Shown here: positions 37,280-48,984 of the stretch, piece by piece | Position numbering within the stretch: position 1 is the stretch's first letter | Layout: each line of letters starts with the position of its first letter | Assembly (NCBI GenBank): GCA_914767715.1 | Contig: OU612068.1 | Span: forward strand, 23,128,001-23,188,000 | Length of the DNA: 60,000 bases | Source of the DNA: Membranipora membranacea | Taxonomy: Eukaryota > Bryozoa > Gymnolaemata > Cheilostomatida > Membraniporidae | Reading direction: 5' to 3' | Notes under the pieces: model-generated | What the model was told of the DNA's origin: nothing | What the model saw: only the letters and a program-made list of their open reading frames with translations | The model's database searches: none | Position numbers and translations under genes: made by a program

Positions 37280-39945
37280 TTATTTATCAGGACTCTTTTC
37301 TCTAACCTCTCCGCTATCCACAGAGCTATCTTCCTCATCTCTATTGATGACCGAGTCAGGAACACAGGGATATTGTCCCCAGTGATCATATCTGTCATTG
37401 ATGCCAACCTCGTAATCATTCTTCATTAGTTTACAACGCGTGCATTTGCAATTTTTTGTCCACCTGGCATTGCCATCTTTGTCAATGGTTTGTTGCTCAT
37501 CATCCACATGACTGCTGTGAGAAGAAGTCATAGATTTGTTTCTACTGTCACTATTTCTTTTCCTTATGGGCGGCAAAGCGTCTTTTTTGTTGATTAAGTG
37601 TGGTGCAGGGTCTCTCTCAGGAAGGTTGATTGATTCTATGACTAGCCCTTGAATCATCCTAGTACCATCACTGCTGCAGTGTACAGTTTTAGCTTGGCAG
37701 AACTGTTGATAATGAACTTGGGGAAGCAGTGGAAGGTGTGTAACAGGAGCTTTGTTTGAGTTAGATAGCTGAGATCTGAATATTGATCCCTACAAAAGAA
37801 ATAATCATAGCAACATTATTTAGTACAAAGAGCTTTCTTATCTATGGATCCAGGGAGTTTGGGACACGTTTCAAGCTCACTGATGGAGCGAACACTCAAT
37901 GCTAATGATGACTGTTCTTTATTTAAACTGCAACAGCAGTCACCTCACATCCGAATTTGTAAGTACCAGTACCAATTGAGGTTAGTCTTTCAGTGAGGGT
38001 GTTAGGGATCCTAGTACACACTGCAATAATATGTCTAATTTTTCACTGATAAATTACTTTCTTGTTTCGGCTGATCTGGCATCTTAATTTTTCAGGGCAA
38101 GCACCTAAAAAGTGAACAAGTGGTCTAAACACACTGACAATTGTTGTAACCTCAGTAGAAACTCAACTAAATCTTATATACACATTAATCCTCTGAGGAT
38201 CAGCTGAGGGTTATAAGTTATTAATGGTGACGTAATGCAAACCGCTGATCGATCTCTTGAGGATCAGCGGAGGCTGCTGCGAGCATATATGTTTACAATG
38301 GTGATGTTGTGCAAGTCTCTGAGGTCACAACCGCCAAGTGCCTTTTGACCCCTAGACAGTTGAATATACTTACTCTTGTAGTTCGGGTCGTCTTAGTTGG
38401 CATCACTGATGATTTCCATGTTTGGGTACTGCTAATTTTAGGAAATTTAATGTTCTCCATCATATTTTTCTTGTGAGTGAATGCAATGTTGTTATCAATC
38501 TGTTCCAAATACCTTCTCGCCAGCTTAATCTATAAATAAAGGATATCATAAATGAAGGGTCAAGTGATGTTACTTACATAACCAAGTTCTAGGTATCCCA
38601 ATTTTTGCTCACTGTAGGATTTTTTCATTAATTGAGTTGGCAACAAGAACCTAGCACACTACTGATATAAGTACATGATAGTAAGAGTATTGTCTATTTT
38701 TGTGCCAGACACCTCTTATCATAATAAACCATCCACACTTGAGATCATGACAGATGTCTTCCAAAAACATACAATATGCAACATCATATCAGCAGACCGA
38801 CACAACCCAATCTTGCAAAGCAAGTATAGCAAAGTTAAATGTATAGACAGTTGCCTAATACACATATTTTTTCTATCACCCAGAACTGAGGTATCATTGT
38901 ATAAGTCAGTATATCCCATTAACATTTTGATTTCTCCAACACTTACGATAGCATCTAGGAGTGGTTCATCTTTCATAATCAGCAAAAAATTCTGACTTGG
39001 CAGAAACTATGATATCATTTAAGTCACAATCCTAGCCAAACTTTATAATGACGGCCCGAAATTCCAATGATCACTTCTATAAAATCTCCCAAAATACACT
39101 GGTGCAAGTTCAATGCGATCTATATGGTTGTAGCCATAGAGTTATTATAATATATAATACCCCTATGGTTGTAGCCTTTTAACACAATGACTGAAAACTT
39201 ACAATATCATGTGGACTCGTTAGTTGACCCATAACTCTATTTATGTGGTAGGACACCCAGGTGCCAGAAAGAATGGTAATCCAATGTTTGCAGAACCTCT
39301 ATATCCAATCCCGAACCAATGATTGGGAAGTCAACAAGAGCCGTTATTTATTCCAATTTTGGCAACTGTGATCAACAGTTATGCAACAATACAATAAAAT
39401 GTTATTAATTCAATTACAGCACCTACTCCTTGTAATTTATACAATTATAACTTAGCTCCAATTAAAAGTTCAATAACGAGGTAATCAATGAATATCAATG
39501 TTGGGGTGTGAGGTATTGATCAGCAGCGCAGTGTGAGGCAGCTTGAATGACACATAAAACAATGTGTATCGGTGATGTTTTGTCTATGTGTGTGGTATGT
39601 CTTACTACAAGCCTGGATGTGCAAGCAGAATCATCTAATGAATGAATTCATCAAAAATCAGATCCGTTAGTCGCCTTTTATCTCATCCGTCAACTTAATT
39701 TCACACGAAACAGACACACCTGGGCTTTGTCAAGGATGTGAGCACATATTATGCACCTTTTGAACTGATCTTTTATCAATGCAGCAGCACTTTTAAGAAA
39801 TGAAGATAAGATAGATGCACTAATTGACATGTTACTGATGATCGGTGAGGCAAAGTAAAGTTTCTCAATAATCTGCGGAATAGAAGATTCTAATTATGCT
39901 AAAACGTACCTCTCTTTCTAGTAGACTCATGTCTACGACGTTCAT
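37280..39945 (-). CDS. Uncharacterised four-exon gene, 248-residue protein
   Basis: Reading on the minus strand: exon 1 39945-39910 (ATG at 39943-39945), exon 2 38991-38947, exon 3 38529-38374 and exon 4 37789-37280 (stop TAA). All three introns are GT-AG and phase 0, and the joined frame is open throughout, which argues for a real gene. I do not recognise the family. Visible features are an N-terminal helical part (NVVDMSLLERE, KDEPLLDAI, IKLARRYLEQIDNN), a basic Ser/Thr region (about 55-79), and a Cys cluster C-x-C-x2-C at residues 193-198, followed by a Trp/Tyr-rich segment (RYDHWGQYPCVPDSV). The tail is acidic and Ser-rich. No signal peptide or membrane helix is seen, so it is probably intracellular. 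The 45-base exon 2 has a weak pyrimidine tract and is the least certain. Confidence 0.65.
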
Positions 39946-40766
39946 TGTGACGCAGCTTGAGTTTCCAAATACTGAAGTGTTATTTTACAAGTTGTCTGGC
40001 ATCAACTGAACGTCTGTACATATGTGGCACTTTGACAAATCAATGCACTTAAATAAGCGGGACTGTTGATTGAAATTTGCAACTAATTTGATAGCATTGT
40101 TTAAATCAACTCAACAAAGTTTTTACAAAAACAAGTATTTCATTTGAGTTGGTGTTATGTTTTCTTGCATCACCTTGTGTTCGAGATTAGTTTGAAGCTT
40201 TTGTATTTACCAAACATTAGTTGGATTAAAATCTATTATATAATAGATCGTAACTTAATTGTATTTTCTCCACTCTACTGACCAACATACTTATTACAGT
40301 CATGTGCCAGAAAACCCACTCGTGCCTTTTGTTTTAGTAATCATTCTGATCAAATAAATCAATAAATTCTACATCATCATTTTAGAACTGGAATAGTGCC
40401 TCAACACTTCGCACTTTCAAGGTTCCTTCAGGGCTGTCCAAGTCTACCAAACATGAAATGGCAGGTCTTTTTCAACGTATTTTTAAACGAAAAAAATACC
40501 ATACTGCCAATTGTCACAAACAAAGAGATATTATATTGTCACAAATAACGGTACCCTTGTTTGTGTGATAGGAGTTGTCTGTACATGTTCATAGCCAGGC
40601 CTGTCATCGTCAATATCTCCGTTCAAGTAATAAAGCCAAAGTGATCCAGATTTCAGGAATAAATCTAAAAAAAGATTGATACATTATGATGCATAAAATG
40701 TAACACAGGCATGAAATTACTTTTCCAACACCAGGATGCCTATGTCAAATCTAGTTCCTGCCAAAC

Positions 40767-40925
40767 ATCAATCCTTGTATCGAGATGAGGCAATCGCTTC
40801 GCAAGCTTGCAATTTCCTGCCAGGCAGGAGTTGTGGGTTCGAGTGCCATTGGGGGAGATCAAGAATTGATTGTCTGGAATCGAGGGTGATTAGCTTCCTC
40901 TTTAGTACTTCGGCACATTGTGACA
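40767..40925 (+). mobile_element. Degenerate tRNA-derived SINE-like sequence
   Basis: A B-box-like GTGGGTTCGAGTGCC (about 40831-40845) follows GCCAGGCAGGAG, as in the anticodon-to-T-arm stretch of a tRNA. An A-box-like GAGGCAATCGCTTCGCA lies about 45 bases before it. Downstream, CTCTTTAGTACTTCGGCACA is loosely similar to the tail of the 5408 element. The match is weaker than for that element. Confidence 0.4.
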
Positions 40926-42026
40926 TTGATTTCTGAGCGCATCCGACCCCACCTCTTAAGATGTCTAACTCTGTTAGACCTACTAAAGGATAGAGCAAAT
41001 CACTTCGATGCAACAAGACCCATTATTCAACTGCATGACGTGCTGAAGCGAGACTCACCGGTTTTCTTCTGAATTTGCTGATAGTTATTTAGTGGAGTTA
41101 GTTCCTGATGTTTCTGCGGTTTTTGCTGCCTCTGTGCTACAGGGGTGTTAGCTAGAATTTTCACAATCATACTGGCCGGTTGAGATGCTCAGTTCGAATC
41201 CTCAGATAAATATTTGAACATAAACGTGCGCCAGAACCATAAGTAATAAATGTATACCTGAATCAGGTCCATACACTTTTGTCATTAGCCTCAGTCCCTC
41301 GATTTATCTCAGAGTTTTGGCAGGTTTTCTGTTAACGACCCCAGTGGTGCTCTGACCATAACCTCAGGCTACGGAGATGCCATAAGAAAACTTGAAATTA
41401 ATTTGACTTGTTATTGGCAGATTTGGCAGCATTTTGCATAGCGCTAATAATAATTGAATTGGCTCTGATGGCTTTTGTAAAATCAGAACTGAAAGTAATG
41501 AGCTCAAAATGAGATAAGTACTTTGTGTTTCATATGAATACAGGATTATAAGAATGGAAATGGGCTTTTAATGATAAACTTGCTGTTACAAGATATTCTT
41601 GTTTATCGTGTACCAGCGGCTAACCAGAAGATAGACAGCGGAATATACGAATGCAAACCTACTGAGAATTACAAATAAAATCCATGTTTTTTTCTGTGAG
41701 GACAACTCCAAAATGACAAAACCTATTTCATATGCAAAGATATTGCCCGCATCAATCGGCAAGCCTCGGTGTGAGTTAACAAGACAGGAAGAACTGCCTG
41801 AATCTAAACCTAGTCACTTAGACATGTCAGATATTCTTAGAGAGCTGATTATGGCTATGCAATGTGTGATATTTTGTTATAGGTGTGTTGAATAATATCT
41901 ATATTTTCATGATTATTATACAGTATGATTTCCCTATACGATGGGTTTTCAATCCATTTTTCTGAGAAACCCTCCACCCTCATACAAGCGTTTCCAGCAA
42001 AAGAAGAAATGTGATCTCAAATTGAG

Positions 42027-42049
42027 ATATATATATATATAAATATATA
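42027..42049. repeat. AT microsatellite
   Basis: Near-perfect (AT)n with one AA interruption. Confidence 0.85.
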
Positions 42050-43214
42050 ATGTTTTGTAGTGTTTGGTATTCACATACACTAAATAAATCAGTGGAGTTT
42101 GTGGTATTATCATCCTTTATCATAAAGGGGGTGGGACAACCCTATGTTTGTCCCTTGACTGTGCTGTTTTGGGATAATAGTTTCTGTCATATTGCCTCAA
42201 CATTATCCTAAATGTAACAATATGATGGTTCTAGTTCTAAGATCAGGATACCTTGGATGAACTATTTGAAAACAAGAATTGCCATAACAAAACTCACTGA
42301 TTCAGAACCATCAGATGAATGGTATATCTCACTGCACCGCCACCTCTGTAATCTTTACAGTTCATTCCGGAGAAGCCGGAATGCTTCTAAGTCTCCATGC
42401 ACTAAGTCCTGCAAGGTAGAATTAGATCAGAGAATTGACATAAAATACAGCATAGTAAAATATAACGAAGTCAGAGGGTATATCCCACTCTCACTGATAT
42501 AGCCAAGCGGACAACCAATCTGCTCACATGCGGATTCGTCTTATTTCTAAGCATCTGTCCATCATAAGGTGCAATTTAACCTCACTTTTGATGTGAATCT
42601 AAATCTATTTCTAATGCATATTATGCTTATCATCACTGAAAACATGTTGACCCCACTGTCAATCATGTCACTGAAAAATTCTCGTAACATATGTCACCTT
42701 GTTGGAGGTTTGACATTTATATTGCAAGATGTTCCCTGAGAGTAATGAAATCTTTCCACATCAAATTCATCAAATTTTCAACAAGATTTCAATAATGTGG
42801 TATGTGTCAAATTTAATGATGTTGTATCAGTGGAACTACAAGCTGCGTTTGCTCACTATACTAGACACGCTGAAGGTGAACAATCATGTATACAGCTAAA
42901 GAGAATTATGGCGATTTCCTTAAACTACTGCTGCCAGCCAGGTGTGCCAATTAAATTCTGCGTTGCTCAAAGAAAATTAATTGAGGTTTTTATCTCAAAT
43001 GTATACAGCAAAAGAAAAAGGTAGTGACCTATGAAAATGAAGTGTTTATAGTTATGATACCTTGCCTTGATATACAACTGAAGTGACATTGTGCGCATCT
43101 AAACTGTAGTGTATTTGTGATGTGATGGCCCAGAAACAAAAAACATCAGTTGGCCATATGACAAGGCTAGTAGCGTATAGTCAGTCAGTCAGTCAGTCGG
43201 ATTAAACTCCCTGG

Positions 43215-43326
43215 TTAGACCAAGTTTGATCCATTTGCGTGCATACGGAGTTGCTCCCCCTCCACTAGTGACCGGTGAAAGAGAAGCGTATGGGAATGCA
43301 GGCAAACTGTATCAAACTTGATCTAG
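43215..43326. mobile_element. Fold-back MITE-like element, copy A
   Basis: The left end reads CAAGTTTGATCCATTTGCGTG and the right end is its imperfect inverted copy (CAAGTTTGATACAGTTTGCCT on the reverse strand). The spacer contains TTGCTCCC. A related element with the same ends lies inside the neighbouring transporter gene at about 45067-45165. A GTCAGTCAGTCAGTCAGTC run sits just before it (about 43180-43198). It has no coding capacity. Confidence 0.6.
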
Positions 43327-43375
43327 TGTATAGTAAAGTAGAGAGACAGATTAAAAGAACCACAATTCAATCACC

Positions 43376-43381
43376 TTTATT
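43376..43381 (-). terminator. Candidate poly(A) signal of the SLC35A-like gene
   Basis: TTTATT on the plus strand (AATAAA on the minus strand), about 380 bases after the transporter stop codon and followed by an A/T-rich tract. Confidence 0.35.
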
Positions 43382-43762
43382 GTAAAAAAAAAAGAAGTTC
43401 ATGGCATCTAACAGAAAAGTAGCAGATACAGTACCCTGATAAAAGAATGAAAACATTGGGTAATAAATAAATACTGTAAAAAGGATAGATATAGGGTAGA
43501 TGGAAGGAGGGTAGAGTGAGTTGAGATAACATTTCAAACCCGTCTCAGAAAGGCTGAAATCACAATGACTCAGTATAATACAATACTGATTCAGTGTACT
43601 TAAACTAGTTAACACGACATGTGGTGTTTCAGATGTGCATAATAACCAGAACAGAACAGGCAAAACAGGATAGGGTCAACAGAGGTAAAACAACAAACAA
43701 ACAAAACTCTTGAATAGATACCAATCCAAAATTTCCTAAACAATGTGAGAGGCAGTTTTTAG

Positions 43763-46700
43763 TCATGACTGTTTCATACTAGGTTTCTTACTGAAGTCGA
43801 CACCATACATGAAGGTAGCTAACATCACCATGGAAGATCCGACGAAGAATCCAAGGCTGGGCTCGAAGTCGTTGAGGAAATAGTAAGAGACGAAAGATGA
43901 GATTAATATGGAGATAGAGACAGCGAATCCCTTTAGTATATTGTCAGCATATTTCACAACCAGAGCTACTGTTATACCACTCAGAACCTGAAATGACAAA
44001 ATACGAATAAATTATTGTAAATGACAATGGCATCAAATAAAAACATCATCTGCGATGAAATCTGAAATTGTGTTCTCATGCCAGAATGTCTAGCCCTGAC
44101 CCAATACTAAAACTTTACACCCCTCCTGAAATCCCCCGTCATCCACTATGGGAATCTGAATAAGTTTTTTTTTGTGTTATTTTTTATTTTATGTGTTCTA
44201 TCAATCTCTCTATTTTCTGAGGCCAAAGACCAATAATATTTATATTAAAAGATGTCTTTTGACATCTACTGCGTAGCGATACAATAGGATGTTGAGTAAT
44301 ACAGTAAGTTGTGTAGCAATACTGTTATATGTGTAGTAATGCGTAACAGTAGTACTCACCCCGAGTGTGATAACAGCCCATGTAGCGTAGGTATATCCCT
44401 GAAAGAAGCCTTTCTCTGCGACAGCAGCTCCATCGTTGATGAATACAGATCCAAAGGCTATGATGACACTGAATACACCTGAAATATTAGGGAAAAAATA
44501 TGTGGTGGTTTCTTTTTAATTCTTGCCTTCTTGAATACATATGCCATAGAGAATGGCCGGCTTCTTAATTTGTTTTAATATAAAATTTGAGAATAAAATT
44601 TTGTAAATAATCCCAAAGTCAGGTTACTCGTATGTATCAGAGAAAGGAACTGTACATTGCATCGCTTTCACCAGTAACTGATATTCAATACACTCTTTGC
44701 AGAAAATTTAAGATAAAACAGTATCAGGAGTTACGGCTTCTTTAGAGCCATGATACCGCAAACATAAAAAATGACATCTATACTATATAAATATATATAA
44801 TAAATATTATAGGAAGTACACACACACACACATATATATATATATGTTTATGCACGATACTCACTAAGCTGGATATTCCTGATCCACAGACTTTGACTGG
44901 AACCTTTAAGCACCTTCTCAAAGTAAACGCCATTAAATCCACTGAGACAGGAGGCGACAACTACAGTCATCAGACCAATCATCGGAGAGCCATCAGGAAC
45001 AGACTTAGCAGCTACACTATCAGTCTTCACCACCTGCAATCAGCACACAACTATGACGATGGGTTTATCAAGATTGATCCAGTTTGCCTGCATTCAGAAT
45101 TGCTCCCTTCTAATTATCAGAGGAGGGGAGCAATGCAGCCAAACTGGATCAAACATGACCTAGAGATAGGTAATATCCTTGGCCATCCTTACATTACAAT
45201 TATGTTCAGATCTCTTATTCACTGATGAATGCAAATAAACTGGTGATATGAGGACGTTTATTTTAATCAAAACTTTTCCCTTTCTCAAAAAAAGACATAG
45301 GCAGTTAAATAGGGTGCCCTGCATAATGATCACATTAAAGTTGAATTTTTTGTCTAAATACTAAATAGAATGCAAATTTGGCAAATTTTCTATGTGCGAC
45401 TTAGCAAAATCTAAAATTGAATCTAAATTTTTTCCCATAGGAAAGAATCTCAATATATTTTTATTACAAGCCGTGAAATATTTTTGAAGGTTTTATATAT
45501 GATAGGGTACGCTTTCATGGATTCAGTATCTATTCTAATTTATCTGAGATACCAACTAACTCAAAGCATAATTCTTTGCAGTTGGACGTTTGCGATTATT
45601 ATAATAAAAAAATCCAGATCATCAGATCAGTATAACTCCCTTACACCTGATGTCACGAGTAGCAATGTTGCACAAGTAGTATTGATTTCAAGCCAGACTC
45701 CTGGGACCACAAACGTGCTCTGAGCTACCAGAAGTACATTTCATCATTCACAAAATAAGGTACATCAAAAGAAATATAGAACAAACACAAGCTCAATTAC
45801 CATCTCAAATAAGCAATGGATACAAATGGAACAAAAGAATTAACATTGCTGACGTCGCTCTCCCATTTCAGACCACCGAGCATAAAAGAGTATATGCCTG
45901 TGGATTTATCTGATCAATATCAGTGAACAGACAATCCCAAATGTTACAACAAGAATATAGCCAAATCTCAATAAATGAAATAACAAATAATAACATACAC
46001 AATTTTTTGTTAAAATTAGCTCGAAGGTTGAGCTGCTATGTCTTACTGAAGGCAAGTTTTTTTCTAAAAAACTGAAATTTAAAATATTTGCTACAAAAAT
46101 CGATGAATTCTTCCATCTCAATCCAGGACCAGTTTACCCTAGGTGATGGACTGTTGCAGGGTGGGAGATTTTGTTGCACCAAGCGTTCAATTCATAGCTA
46201 TCTCTGATAAAAGCTGTAGGTTTGATAGCAATCTCAGAAGTAAGTATGACTTACCTGTACCATTGCAACACCAGCAGTAAGTATGAGCAGAGATAACCAT
46301 TGTGTAAGTCTGAGCCTCTTACTGAGCATGAGTACAGCAAACAGAGCTGTGGTGAGTATCTTCATCTGGTAACAAACCTGTATTTATAAATAAATCATAA
46401 AACAAATAAAGATATATATTTAATGTATAAAACATATACATGAGCATAAAAATAAATTTATAATTAATTTGTATCACATAAACATAAAGCATATTGGTTG
46501 AGGGGCAACTTAAAATTAAAACTCAATTTTTCAAAAAGTTCTCAGAGAATTACAGAGAATTTGTCAGCATCTTGTGAACCTACAAGGTTTTATGACTTGG
46601 TGAGCTCCTTAAAATTATATGTGGTGACCCAGTACTTGTCATTTCTCCTTGAATGAAAGTAAATGTATGTATATATATCTTGATACAACATCATGAATTC

Positions 46701-48984
46701 CTTGCAATAAGTCAGATTTAAAATACATAATGGATGAAGATTGCTAGCAGCAAAGTTCCCTTCGTTTGGTAGGCTTGTTCTACCCTCCATGTCAACCCGG
46801 ATAGATGCCCATTGACATAATTAATTTCTTCTAACCTGACTGTTGGCCTCCAAAACATGACACGGATGATTACAATTAGCGATAACATGCTCATTTCAAT
46901 TAACAAACTGGTTCATCAATCAACTTTATTCATTGCTGGGGTATTTGTCCAGTAAATGTAATTACTCCGGGACCATTGCCCGTCTGTGTCACAAGCAAAG
47001 TGCCTCTCCAAATTAGTCAAAAAGTAATTGCTTTCACCATGGCACCGTTACCGTACCCAACGATTCAAACACAGTGGGATTTTCCACCCACACCTGCGAT
47101 CAGCCGCTTATATTAATTGCGACAGTTTTCTGAGGCACAAGCGACACTTGACAAACAAATTGATGTGAGGTTGGTTTCCTCCCCAAGGTGTTGCGCATTT
47201 ATGGGGATGTTCATTCGGCGAACGGAAAAAATATTACGCAAGCGTGACAATATATTAACCAATTAAGAGAATAACAAAAACACAGGATGCTAAGTGTCAT
47301 AATCAACAATACAGTTATGTCTGTCTCCTTAGACAAGGCCGGTCAATAATGTTCTTTTTTCGCAGGTAATTTTCTCTATATGTAATATGATCCCCAACTC
47401 TGTATACTTAACTTATAGAGGAAATGCCCTGCAAAAAAGAAATGCCCTGCAAAATCTTGGTAACATATAGTTACCAGTCCAGTACAAAATTGATTTTTTA
47501 TGATTCAAATTATTCTCATTTAGTAGGAGAAAGAATTACATGACTATGACATGCCTTATGGAATGTAACCATAACAATAAGTTGTTTACATAATTTATTT
47601 AATGTGGTCACACCATAGACTTAATAATAAAGTTTATTATTAAGTCTATGGGTTACACCATTTAATTCCTCAATCAGACTACCTTAACCTCTGATGTACT
47701 CCTCAATAAAATACATAATCTGTATTGTGACAATCATCTGCGGTTTAATGAAAAAGTGGGAAAATATGTCGGTTTCATGCATATTTTCCTCATTTGAAAT
47801 ATAAAGAGTGTCCCCCACCCCACATAATTCTACTGATCCATAACCCAGATGAGACAATCTTGTCACTAAGACAAGGAGATAATCTGGAATGGCTTAATCG
47901 TATTTTTTTGTCATTTGCTATTTGATTTTAGTTCCATCTGGAAGAAACGTTATATACATTTTTAGTTGAATCACTATCATCCAAAGATCTTCTCCCTGAT
48001 ATTTAACAAAAATAAAACATGAGAAATAAAATAAAATCAAGGGAATAAAAAAACATGATGTGATGTCCTCGATAGTTTACATGTTTCTTACTTGATATGT
48101 AGCTGAGTCCAGATTTGTTAGAGCCACAAAGAGAAGACTATTCTGTACTACATACAGTCCAGCTGGTACGAGTAATTTGAAGGTTTCTCTCGGCTTTAGG
48201 AACACCTCATTATTAATCGATCTAGCAGTGGATGTTAGACTGAAACCTGTATGAAAAACATGGAATGTCCATTAATTGGAATATAGTACCGCCTGAGGGC
48301 TCAGACACCATGTCAATGTTGTATCAAATACCCTAATCCTTCCATGGAAGAGGAGCAAATGATAGCTAGGTTTTGGGCTTGAGAGAAAATATTTTGGTTT
48401 AGCTTTTTGGGGCTGACTTAATTTCAGATAGCACTATATTTTGGCTACCTGAGGGGTCCATAGAGTGTGAAGATGGTGAGTACATGTTGGCTATCTTTAA
48501 ATTTTGCTATTTCAGGCATACGCGAAATTTTCCTCCTGCAAATACTTAAGTCCTCTAGGTGAATGATAAAACAGAAGGTTATCAATTATCAGGTTACTTA
48601 TAGACGAGAAATAATTTGCACCAAGCAAACGTGTAATTTAAAATCATCATGAAAGAGGATTTCTTTGTCCTCCACTATGAAATTCAACTACAATTTACAT
48701 TGTCCATCTTCAGCATTGAAATGGGTGAGATAAGCATGAAGACTTACAGCTCTCACTAACAGGACATGCAGAACAGACATAGGCTATTGCCGCTTACCTT
48801 TCTCACAAAAGTGAGCTACTAAATTTATGATTATTTTGAATAATTCCTGTAGGGCGACTGTAGTGCTGGGTAGATAAGGGTTGTCTCTGTTAGATGATCT
48901 TGAGTATCTTAGGAACAAGACATGTGAGGCAGTCTGGACAGATAGAAACGCCAAGCTGGCATACTTCATACGTCTACTAGACAT
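43763..48984 (-). CDS. SLC35A-like: Golgi nucleotide-sugar transporter, SLC35A2/A3-like
   Basis: Six exons on the minus strand: 48984-48798, 48246-48092, 46377-46255, 45033-44865, 44478-44360 and 43987-43763. They give 978 bases, 325 residues plus stop, with all phases matching; animal SLC35A3 is the same size. The start is [20 protein letters not shown], with the family's KYxSL opening. Family landmarks appear in order: [67 protein letters not shown] and [16 protein letters not shown] (about 263-278). These proteins are multi-pass Golgi membrane antiporters exchanging cytosolic UDP-sugars (UDP-Gal or UDP-GlcNAc) for UMP to supply glycosyltransferases. Which sugar is carried here cannot be settled by eye; the ending YGVDFSKKP resembles A3. 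Intron 3 contains a fold-back element and intron 4 starts beside a CA/TA microsatellite. Confidence 0.94.
44818..44845. repeat. (CA)n(TA)n compound microsatellite
   Basis: Dinucleotide run just downstream (minus-strand sense) of the donor site of the transporter's exon 4. Confidence 0.9.
45067..45165. mobile_element. Fold-back MITE-like element, copy B, in a transporter intron
   Basis: The left end GATTGATCCAGTTTGCCTGC pairs with the right end, which on the reverse strand reads TTTGATCCAGTTTGGCTGC. Both ends continue into GCTCCC and meet around a short centre. It is the same family as 43215-43326 and starts about 30 bases upstream, in minus-strand sense, of the acceptor of exon 4. Confidence 0.65.
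47613..47651. repeat. Perfect 19-bp inverted repeat with a 1-bp centre
   Basis: CCATAGACTTAATAATAAA, then G, then the exact reverse complement. It lies in intron 2 of the transporter gene and should extrude readily as a hairpin. Palindromes of this size are often trimmed transposon ends or replication-slippage products. Confidence 0.85.

Larger units (their letters stand above)
39946..43214. other. Interval between the unknown gene and the sugar-transporter gene
   Basis: No convincing gene. It contains the 5' flank of the unknown minus-strand gene, a tRNA-SINE-like sequence (about 40767-40925), a second B-box-like spot (CAGTTCGAATCCTC near 41190) and an AT microsatellite at 42027-42049. Confidence 0.45.

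Noticed and set aside
41713-41895. Open frame KPISYAKILP..., resembling part of a LINE ORF1
   Set aside because: The similarity is to a very short motif only; no zinc knuckles, endonuclease or reverse-transcriptase motifs occur nearby on either strand.
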